From positions 310,001 through 374,000 of the forward strand of contig NZ_BMZA01000002.1 of the NCBI RefSeq assembly GCF_014652555.1: a stretch of 64,000 nt of DNA, in the 5' to 3' direction. A program made the translations under genes and the position numbers. The notes beneath the pieces are model-generated. The model ran no database searches and was not told the DNA's origin. It was given only the letters and a program-made list of their open reading frames with translations. Source of the stretch: Novosphingobium colocasiae. GTDB lineage: Bacteria > Pseudomonadota > Alphaproteobacteria > Sphingomonadales > Sphingomonadaceae. Shown piece after piece: positions 47,563 through 54,634 of the stretch (position 1 is its first letter; each line of letters begins with the position of its first letter).

Positions 47563-49336
47563 CGAAATCATACGCCATCGTGCTAGCCGCACCGGTCGCG
47601 ATCTTGCGCCGCAACGCGCCTGCTTCGGCCACGAAACGGTCGGCATAATAGCGCGCAACTGCCAGCTTGCCGGAAAGGAAGCGCACGTCAGGATCTCCCG
47701 CGTCGAGATCCGCCGCAGCCACACGGCCCATCCGCAACCACATCAGCCCCAGCGCCACGATGCCGCCCAGGCGGGCATAGTCGGTGGCCGCCGCCCCGGC
47801 ATTGTCGGGATTGGCCATCGCGTTCTGCGCCAGCCACAGCGTGGCCGCCTGCATCTCGCCACTGGCCTTGCGCACCGCTTCGGCAACGCCGGACAGTCGC
47901 TCGTCAGCGCTCACCGCAACGCATTCGGTTTCCACCAGCGCAAAGAACGCGCGGATGGCCCGGCCGCCATCGCGGCCCAGCTTGCGGCCGACAAGGTCCA
48001 TCGCCTGGACGCCGTTCGCCCCTTCGTAGATCAGCGCGATCCGCGCATCGCGGACGAACTGCTCCATGCCGTTCTCGACGATGTAGCCGTGTCCGCCCCA
48101 GATCTGCTGCATGTCGGTCGCCACGCGATAGCCGGCCTCGGTTCCGCCCGCCTTGATGATCGGCGTCAGCAGGCCCAGCAGATCCTCGGCATCGCGCCGG
48201 GCCGCTTCGTCTTCTGCATGTGCGGCCTGCTGCACCAGCACCCCGCTCCACAGCGCCAGCGCGCGATAGCCTTCTGTCAGCACCCGCGCATCCATCAGCA
48301 TCCGCCGCACATCGGGATGGACGATCAGCGGGTCGGCCGGGGCGGAAGGATCGGCCGGGCCCGTCAGCGCGCGGCCCTGCCGCCGCTCAAGCGCATAGGC
48401 GAGGCCGTTCTGATAGGCCACCTCGGCCTGACCGATACCCTGCACGCCCACGCCGAGCCGCGCCATGTTCATCATGATGAACATCGCCGCCAGACCCTTG
48501 TTCTCCTCGCCCACCAGCCAGCCTGTGGCACCGTCGTAGTTCATCTGGCAGGTGGCGCTGGCGCGAATGCCCATCTTGTGCTCGATCGCCCCGCATGACA
48601 GCGCATTGCGCGCGCCGATCGAGCCATCGTCTGCGATCAGGAACTTGGGCACCACGAACATCGAAATGCCCTTGGTCCCCGCTGGCGCATCCGGCAGCCG
48701 CGCCAGCACCAGATGGATGATGTTTTCCGACAGATCGTGATCGCCGGCGGAGATGAATATCTTCGCCCCGGTGATCGCGTAACTGCCATCGCCATTGGGC
48801 ACCGCACGGGTACGCAGCAGGCCAAGGTCGGTCCCCGCGTGGGGCTCGGTCAGGTTCATCGTGCCGGTCCAGCGGCCGGAGACCATGTTGGGCACGAACC
48901 GCTCGATCACTTCGGGCGAAGCGACCGCCAGCAGCGCATCGACCGCGCCGTTCGTCAGGAACGGATAGAGGCTGAACGCCATGTTCGCCCCGGTCATGAA
49001 TTCATGCACCGCCATGCCCAGCGTTTCGGGCAGCGCCTGACCGCCGAAGCGCTCGGGCTGTGACAGCGCGCTCCACCCCGCCTCGCAGAAGGCGGAATAG
49101 GCGGCGATGCAGCCTTCGGGGGTGATAACCGAGCCGTCAGCCTCGCGCCGGCAGCCCTGAGCATCGCCGATCGCGTTGATGGGCGCCATCACTTCGCCGG
49201 CAAATCGCCCCGCCTCTTCCAGCACCGCATCGATGATGTCCACCGATGCCTCGCTAGCGCCCGGCAATTCGGACAGCCGCAGAACGCGGTTGATGATGAA
49301 GCGCGCATCGCGCACCGGAGCCTTGTATTGCGCCAC
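47549..49336 (-). CDS. Acyl-CoA dehydrogenase (DmdC-like long form)
   Basis: A 595-residue FAD-dependent acyl-CoA dehydrogenase. The N-terminus MAQYKAPVRDARFIINRVL and the long C-terminal domain match the DmdC/AcdB subgroup, which includes 3-methylmercaptopropionyl-CoA dehydrogenase. Core motifs: MNLTEPHAGTDLGLLRTRA, ITGAKIFISAGDHDL, KMGIRASATCQM and the catalytic-Glu region ALIYEGANGVQAMDLVGRKL. Whether the substrate is a fatty acyl-CoA or a sulfur compound cannot be read from sequence. GTG start. It stands alone between hisI and the convergent hairpin. Confidence 0.93.
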   Translation of the reverse strand: MAQYKAPVRDARFIINRVLRLSELPGASEASVDIIDAVLEEAGRFAGEVMAPINAIGDAQGCRREADGSVITPEGCIAAYSAFCEAGWSALSQPERFGGQALPETLGMAVHEFMTGANMAFSLYPFLTNGAVDALLAVASPEVIERFVPNMVSGRWTGTMNLTEPHAGTDLGLLRTRAVPNGDGSYAITGAKIFISAGDHDLSENIIHLVLARLPDAPAGTKGISMFVVPKFLIADDGSIGARNALSCGAIEHKMGIRASATCQMNYDGATGWLVGEENKGLAAMFIMMNMARLGVGVQGIGQAEVAYQNGLAYALERRQGRALTGPADPSAPADPLIVHPDVRRMLMDARVLTEGYRALALWSGVLVQQAAHAEDEAARRDAEDLLGLLTPIIKAGGTEAGYRVATDMQQIWGGHGYIVENGMEQFVRDARIALIYEGANGVQAMDLVGRKLGRDGGRAIRAFFALVETECVAVSADERLSGVAEAVRKASGEMQAATLWLAQNAMANPDNAGAAATDYARLGGIVALGLMWLRMGRVAAADLDAGDPDVRFLSGKLAVARYYADRFVAEAGALRRKIATGAASTMAYDFAGLG

Positions 49337-49375
49337 GCGGCGTCTCCCTCCCTGATTATCGAGAGGGATATAGGG

Positions 49376-49753
49376 CTATTCGCCGATCCTGTTAAGAACA
49401 TCGCCCTCAAGCCGGCGATAGAAACAGCTCCGTGCCCCGGTATGGCATGCGGGGCCCGCCGGCTCGACCACCAGTTGCAGGGCATCCTGATCGCAATCGA
49501 CCAGAATTTCCTTGATCCGCAACACGTTGTTGGATGTCTCGCCCTTGAGCCAGAGCGCCTGGCGCGAGCGGGACCAGAAATGGGCAAGCCCCGTCTCGCG
49601 GGTCTTCTCCAGCGCTTCGGCATTCATGTAAGCGACCATCAGGATTTCGCGCGTCGCATGATCGACGGCGATGGCGATGATCAGACCCTGGGCATCGAAG
49701 CGCGGCAGAAATGTTGTTCCCAGCTCGCGTTCTTCAGTGTCGACACCCGACAT
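49376..49753 (-). CDS. hisI: Phosphoribosyl-AMP cyclohydrolase
   Basis: Zinc/magnesium enzyme for the third step of histidine biosynthesis, 125 residues. Signatures: VLMVAYMN-type segment ([12 protein letters not shown]), [19 protein letters not shown], the metal-binding DCDQDAL and the Cys-rich [15 protein letters not shown] 49753 (MSGVDTEE) was chosen over an upstream in-frame start that would add 25 unconserved residues. It is not fused to HisE. Other his genes are not in the window. Confidence 0.95.
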   Translation of the reverse strand: MSGVDTEERELGTTFLPRFDAQGLIIAIAVDHATREILMVAYMNAEALEKTRETGLAHFWSRSRQALWLKGETSNNVLRIKEILVDCDQDALQLVVEPAGPACHTGARSCFYRRLEGDVLNRIGE

Positions 49754-50138
49754 GGCGGTATTTCCTTCGATTCGCGCCCGCAACGGGCATGTTGCACGAA
49801 CATCACAGCCACTGGGCAAAATCGCCACGATTCGCGCATCGCTCTTTCAAAATCGAGCCGGATCGTGGATGGAGTGCTGGCAGCGGGGCGCTGCTTCTGG
49901 CCCAAAGGTCGCTATCAGACAAGCGCCATGGTTCAGGGAAAAAGTTGGGGCGGGCAAGGCAGCGCAAACAGCGCGCCGGCCCGAAAGATGAGGGATCGGA
50001 CCAGGCGGTACAGGGGCCGCCTAACTGTTCGACAGGGTCCTTTGAGTTTCGTCACGAGGACGCCCGGAGCACCAGCTTCGGGCGTTTTCGTTTGTGGTGG
50101 CGGGGCGGGCGGATAGTTCCGCAAGTTAACAAGAAAAT
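49754..50138. other. Non-coding gap upstream of hisI
   Basis: No convincing gene is seen on either strand. The region contains a hairpin AGGCGG/CCGCCT (50003-50008 and 50017-50022) and, 37 bases further, an intrinsic-terminator-like structure at 50060-50093. Together these suggest the 3' end of a short plus-strand transcript of unknown identity. I could not match it to tmRNA, RNase P, SRP or 6S RNA by eye. The rest probably holds the hisI promoter. Confidence 0.4.
50060..50093 (+). terminator. Intrinsic terminator without an obvious gene upstream
   Basis: ACGCCCG (50060-50066) pairs with CGGGCGT (50079-50085). The inner GAGC/GCTT pairing (one wobble) extends the stem to 11 bp around an ACCA tetraloop. 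TTTTCGTTT follows the stem on the plus strand, as expected for a Rho-independent terminator. No plus-strand gene precedes it within 500 bases. Confidence 0.6.
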
Positions 50139-50280
50139 GGTTCACGCAGAGGCGCAAAGATGTTGTGCTTGCGGCTATGCCGCCTTCTTTTTGACGACTG
50201 CGTTTGCCGCAGCGTTGAAAGATGAAGGAAGCCTGCGGCGCAAAGCGACACCTCTGCGCCTTCGCGCCTCCGCGTGAACC
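50139..50280. repeat. Dispersed inverted-repeat element, copy 2 (opposite orientation to copy 1)
   Basis: It begins GGTTCACGCAGAGGCGCAAAG (50139-50159 is this arm) and ends with a complementary block through CGCGTGAACC (50251-50280). Its interior (ATGTTGTGCTTGCGGC near the left, GCCTGCGGCGC near the right) is the reverse complement of the copy at 40272-40423, with conserved TGCGTTTGCCGCA in the middle. It lies just downstream of the comF stop. Confidence 0.83.
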
Positions 50281-50326
50281 ATTCTTTCTCTGACCTTCTC
50301 CACAGATCGACAAAGCGGGCCCCCCA

Positions 50327-51058
50327 TCACAACGCCTCATCCAGCACTCGCGCGAAGCAGCTTATGACAACCTTGCCCGCACCAGCCCGCTTGATGGCGG
50401 AGACGCAGGCGTTTGAGGTCGCGCCGCTGGTCAGGACGTCGTCTACCAGCACCACCTGCGCACCCTTCAGCATCGCCGCCCTGCCCGGATGCGCGGCGAT
50501 CGCGCCGGACAGGGCGCGGCGGCGTGCTTTGGCTCCCAGGCCGCCCAGCGTCGGCGTCGGCTTGCGCCGGACCAGCGCATCGACCGCGAGGCGTGCGCCG
50601 GTGAGCCGTGCCAGTTCGCGCGCCAGTTCCGCCGACTGATTATAGCCCCGCCGCCAGAGCCGCCAGCGATGCAGCGGCACCGGCACGATCAGCCAGGTTT
50701 CGTCAAGCGGTGGCAGGCGGGCAGCCATCAGCCGCGCCAGCAGCGGAGCCAGCGCGATGCGGCGGCCGTGCTTGAGCTGGAGGACCAGCTTGCGTGACGT
50801 TTCGTTGTAGAGCGTGGCGGCGGCGATGCCGTCATGCCGGGGCGGATCGGCCATGCACGGGGCGCAGATCGCCTCTGCCACGATCCCTTCGCCGAACGGC
50901 CGGCCGCACGTGGCGCAGGCGGGGGTGCCGGGGATGACAAGGCCGTTCCAGCACCCCTGGCACAACCCGCCATGACGCGCCACGCCCGCGCCGCACAGCG
51001 GACAGCGCGGGGGAAACACCAGATCGATGACCGGTTCAAATGCGCTCATCAGTGCCAT
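50327..51058 (-). CDS. ComF family protein (phosphoribosyltransferase-like)
   Basis: A 243-residue ComF protein. An N-terminal double zinc finger (FPPRCPLCG ... CQGCW ... CATCGRPF ... CAPCMADPP) is followed by a PRTase-like domain with the PRPP loop VVLVDDVLTSGATSNAC. LIVPVPLHRWRLWRRGYNQSAELAREL is the typical ComF signature. ComF proteins take part in DNA uptake in transformable bacteria; in alphaproteobacteria the role is unsettled. ATG 51058 (MALMSAF) was selected; ATGs at 51049 and 51124 are alternatives. Confidence 0.9.
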   Translation of the reverse strand: MALMSAFEPVIDLVFPPRCPLCGAGVARHGGLCQGCWNGLVIPGTPACATCGRPFGEGIVAEAICAPCMADPPRHDGIAAATLYNETSRKLVLQLKHGRRIALAPLLARLMAARLPPLDETWLIVPVPLHRWRLWRRGYNQSAELARELARLTGARLAVDALVRRKPTPTLGGLGAKARRRALSGAIAAHPGRAAMLKGAQVVLVDDVLTSGATSNACVSAIKRAGAGKVVISCFARVLDEAL

Positions 51059-51144
51059 GCCCCGATTGCTACCCGCTGTCGCCGCCGGCGCAACGATCCT
51101 CGACAGGGCTTGCAAGGTTTTCATGCAAGCGCCACGGAAGCGCC

Positions 51145-51897
51145 ATGCCCAGCCCGCCCCGCATCTTCTCCCCGCATCGCCGCCGCATGACCCGCCAGCG
51201 CATGCTGCGGCTCCAGACCGGCGTGGATGCCCCGCGCTACCTTGTCGACGATATGGTCGACGATGTGATCGAGCGGCTGGGCTTCCTGCGCCACGCCCCG
51301 GCACGCGCGCTGGTGGTGGGCGATCACACCGGCGCGCTGGCAGCGCATCTGCGCGGGCACGGCGCGCGGGTGGAGGAACGCGAACCGGCTGACGGGTTCG
51401 ACGAGGAAGTGCCCTATCCCCTCGGCAGCTTCGATCTGATCGCCAGCCTGGGCACGCTCGATACGGTCAACGATCTGCCCGGCGCGCTGATCCACATCCG
51501 CCAGTCGCTTGCCGCCGGCGGGCTGGCGATAGTCAGCTTCATATCGAGCGGCAGCCTGCCGGCCCTGCGCGCGGCGATGCTGGTGGCCGATGGTGATCGC
51601 CCTGCCCCGCGCCTGCACCCCGCCGTGGACGTGCGTGCCGGGGGCGAGCTTTTGCAGCGCACCGGCTTTGCCGATCCGGTCATCGATCAGCGGCCGTTGC
51701 GGGTGGGCTTCCGGGGGATGGATCGCCTGATTGCGGACCTGCGCGCGCTGGGGCTGGCCAATGTGCTGGCAGACCCCGGCCCGCCGCTGGGCAAAGGTGC
51801 CCGCGAGCGCGCGCGGCAGGCCTTCGCCGCCGCCGGGGAGGAGGGCCGAACGGTCGAGACGTTCGAGATACTCACCCTCTCCGGCTGGCGGCGCTGA
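51145..51897 (+). CDS. SAM-dependent methyltransferase (class I, BioC/NDUFAF5-like)
   Basis: A 250-residue protein. The N-terminal segment (PPRIFSPHRRRMTRQRMLRL) and following helix (YLVDDMVDDVIERLGFL) precede a class I methyltransferase fold: ALVVGDHTGALAAHL (motif I), FDLIASLGTLDTVNDLPGALIHIRQSLAAGG (motifs II-III), FISSGSLPALR. The same arrangement is seen in mitochondrial NDUFAF5 and BioC relatives. Substrate unknown. It is divergent from comF, starting 87 bases from its start, and convergent with ppdK. Confidence 0.82.
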   Translation: MPSPPRIFSPHRRRMTRQRMLRLQTGVDAPRYLVDDMVDDVIERLGFLRHAPARALVVGDHTGALAAHLRGHGARVEEREPADGFDEEVPYPLGSFDLIASLGTLDTVNDLPGALIHIRQSLAAGGLAIVSFISSGSLPALRAAMLVADGDRPAPRLHPAVDVRAGGELLQRTGFADPVIDQRPLRVGFRGMDRLIADLRALGLANVLADPGPPLGKGARERARQAFAAAGEEGRTVETFEILTLSGWRR

Positions 51898-51903
51898 CGC
51901 CGG

Positions 51904-54567
51904 TCAGGTCAGCGCGGCCTGCGCTGCCGCGAGCCGCGCGATCGGCACGCGATAGGGCGATGCGCTGACGTAATCGAGCCCGGTCTTCTCGCAGAAGGCG
52001 ATAGATGCCGGATCGCCGCCGTGTTCGCCGCAGATGCCCAGCTTCAGATCAGGCCGGGTCGCCCGCCCGCGCTCGCTGCCGAGCTGGACCAGTTGGCCGA
52101 CGCCTTCGACATCAAGGCTGACGAACGGATCGCGCGGGTAGATGCCCTTTTCGACGTAAGGCGAGAGGAACTTGGCCGCATCGTCGCGGCTGACGCCAAG
52201 CGTGGTCTGCGTCAGGTCATTCGTGCCGAACGAGAAGAAGACCGCTTCCTCGGCAATCTCGCCCGCCATCAGCGCGGCGCGCGGCAGTTCGATCATGGTG
52301 CCGACCATGTATTCGACGGTGCGGCCCTTCTCGGCGAAGACGGTGGCGGCGGTATCGTCCACCAGCTTCTTGAGGATCGCCAGTTCCTTCTTCGTCGCCA
52401 CCAGCGGGATCATCACTTCGGGCAGCGGCGCTTCGCCCGATGCCGCCGCGACATCGCACGCGGCCTCGAAGATCGCCCGCGCCTGCATCTGGTAGATTTC
52501 GGGGAAGGTGATGCCGAGGCGGCAACCGCGATGGCCCAGCATCGGGTTCATCTCGTGCAGTTCATCGGCCCGGCGCTTGAGGGTATCGACGCCGATGCCG
52601 ATGGTGTCCGAAAGTTCCGCGAACTCCGCATCGCCGTGCGGCAGGAATTCGTGAAGCGGCGGATCGAGGAGGCGGATCGTCACCGGAAGCCCCGCCATGA
52701 CCGTGAAAATTTCGTGGAAGTCCGCGCGCTGTTCCGGCAGCAGCTTTTCCAGCGCCGCGCGGCGTCCGCCTTCGTCTTCGGCCAGGATCATCTGGCGCAC
52801 CGCCGAAATCCGGCCGGCATCGAAGAACATGTGCTCTGTCCGGCACAGGCCGATGCCTTCCGCACCGAACTGGCGCGCCATTCGGCAATCGGCCGGAGTT
52901 TCGGCGTTCGTGCGCACCTTCATGCGGCGATGCGCATCGGCCCAGACCATCAGCGTGGCGAAATCGCCGGCCAGTTCGGGTTCGATCGTCGGCACTTCGC
53001 CGGCCATGATATCGCCCGAAGCGCCATCGATGGTGATGATGTCGCCTTCCTTGAACTCGCGCTTGCCCATCTTGAGCGTGCGGGTCTTGATGTCGATCGA
53101 CAGACCGGACGCGCCCGAAACGCAGGGGCGGCCCATGCCGCGCGCCACCACCGCCGCGTGGCTGGTCATGCCGCCGCGCGCGGTCAGGATGCCCTTGGCG
53201 GCGTGCATGCCGTGGATATCCTCAGGGCTGGTCTCGACGCGGACCAGGATCACCGCCTCGCCGAGTTCAGCACGCTTTTCGGCGGTATCGGCATCGAGCA
53301 CGATCGCGCCGGAAGCTGCGCCGGGGCTGGCCGGCAGCCCCTTGCCGAGAATATCGCGCGGGGCCTTGGGATCGAGCGTGGGGTGGAGCAACTGATCGAG
53401 CGCCATCGGATCGACGCGGCGGATCGCCGTCTTCTCGTCGATCAGGCCTTCCTCGACCATATCAACCGCCATCTTGAGCGCGGCCTTGGCGGTGCGCTTG
53501 CCCGAACGGGTCTGCAGCATCCACAGCTTGTTGCGCTCCACCGTGAACTCGATGTCCTGCATGTCGCGATAGTGCTTTTCGAGCAGGTCGAACACGGCCG
53601 CCAGTTCGGCGAACGCCTCGGGCATCGCCTCTTCCATCGACAGCGGCTTGGCCCCGGCGCGCTCGCGGGCGAACTTCGTGAGGTACTGCGGGGTGCGGAT
53701 GCCGGCGACGACATCCTCGCCCTGCGCGTTGACCAGCCATTCGCCGTAATAGGCCTTTTCACCGGTTGCGGGATCGCGGGTGAAGGCGACGCCGGTGGCC
53801 GAGGTATCGCCCATGTTGCCGAACACCATCGCCTGGACGTTGACCGCCGTGCCCCAGTCACCGGGGATGTCGTTCAGCCGGCGATAGACCTTGGCGCGAT
53901 CCGAATCCCAGCTATCGAACACGGCGCGGATCGCGCCCCACATCTGTTCGGCGGGGTCCTGCGGGAACGGACGGCCCAGTTCCTTGGCGACGATTTCGGC
54001 GTACTGGCCGACGATCTTGCGCCAGTCATCCGCGGTCAGTTCAACGTCGTTGAGGTAGCCGTTGTCTTCCTTGGCGATTTCCAGCGCTTCCTCGAACACG
54101 TCATGATCGAGGCCGAGCACCACGTCGGAATACATCTGGATGAAGCGGCGATAGCTGTCCCAGGCGAAGCGTTCATCACCCGAGGTGGCGGCAAGGCCCT
54201 GCACCGTCTCGTCGTTGAGGCCGAGGTTCAGCACAGTGTCCATCATGCCGGGCATCGACACGCGCGCACCCGAACGGACCGACACCAGCAGCGGATCGGC
54301 GGGATCGCCGAACTTCTTGCCGACGGCGGCCTCGATATGGGTCAGCGCCTGCGCCACTTCGGCGCGCAGGGCATCGGAAAAGTCCCCGCCGTCAGCCAGA
54401 TAGGCGACGCACTGTTCGGTGGTGATGGTAAAGCCCGGTGGCACTGGCAGGCCGATTTCGGCCATTTCGGCAAGGTTCGCGCCCTTGCCGCCGGTGATCA
54501 CTTTATCCTTCGCGCGCGGATCGTCATGCTTCACGCCACCGCCGAAGGTATAGACCTGCCTGCTCAT
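51904..54567 (-). CDS. ppdK: Pyruvate, phosphate dikinase
   Basis: Interconverts pyruvate, ATP and Pi with PEP, AMP and PPi. The 887-residue protein has an N-terminal ATP-grasp nucleotide-binding domain (VITGGKGANLAEMAEIGLPVPPGF), the swinging phosphohistidine domain with GGMTSHAAVVARGMGRPCV (catalytic His about residue 470), and a C-terminal PEP/pyruvate barrel (GAEGIGLCRTEHMFF, MIPLVATKKEL, FFSFGTNDLTQTTLGVSRDD). It is full length. It allows gluconeogenesis from pyruvate. It sits upstream of nothing in operon; glyS lies 67 bases before it on the same strand. Confidence 0.97.
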   Translation of the reverse strand: MSRQVYTFGGGVKHDDPRAKDKVITGGKGANLAEMAEIGLPVPPGFTITTEQCVAYLADGGDFSDALRAEVAQALTHIEAAVGKKFGDPADPLLVSVRSGARVSMPGMMDTVLNLGLNDETVQGLAATSGDERFAWDSYRRFIQMYSDVVLGLDHDVFEEALEIAKEDNGYLNDVELTADDWRKIVGQYAEIVAKELGRPFPQDPAEQMWGAIRAVFDSWDSDRAKVYRRLNDIPGDWGTAVNVQAMVFGNMGDTSATGVAFTRDPATGEKAYYGEWLVNAQGEDVVAGIRTPQYLTKFARERAGAKPLSMEEAMPEAFAELAAVFDLLEKHYRDMQDIEFTVERNKLWMLQTRSGKRTAKAALKMAVDMVEEGLIDEKTAIRRVDPMALDQLLHPTLDPKAPRDILGKGLPASPGAASGAIVLDADTAEKRAELGEAVILVRVETSPEDIHGMHAAKGILTARGGMTSHAAVVARGMGRPCVSGASGLSIDIKTRTLKMGKREFKEGDIITIDGASGDIMAGEVPTIEPELAGDFATLMVWADAHRRMKVRTNAETPADCRMARQFGAEGIGLCRTEHMFFDAGRISAVRQMILAEDEGGRRAALEKLLPEQRADFHEIFTVMAGLPVTIRLLDPPLHEFLPHGDAEFAELSDTIGIGVDTLKRRADELHEMNPMLGHRGCRLGITFPEIYQMQARAIFEAACDVAAASGEAPLPEVMIPLVATKKELAILKKLVDDTAATVFAEKGRTVEYMVGTMIELPRAALMAGEIAEEAVFFSFGTNDLTQTTLGVSRDDAAKFLSPYVEKGIYPRDPFVSLDVEGVGQLVQLGSERGRATRPDLKLGICGEHGGDPASIAFCEKTGLDYVSASPYRVPIARLAAAQAALT

Positions 54568-54634
54568 CGTTTTCCCCGGTCTGCCGGCTGCGCAGAGCCG
54601 GTACTATGAATGGCTCGCGGATCGAAAGGCGATT

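Noticed and set aside
49829..50093. tmRNA, RNase P RNA, SRP RNA or 6S RNA in the hisI-comF gap
   Set aside because: None of the conserved cores of these RNAs could be recognised; only two hairpins and a terminator are supported.
52021..54609. An 862-codon plus-strand open frame opposite ppdK
   Set aside because: Shadow of the ppdK coding frame with no domain or ribosome site.
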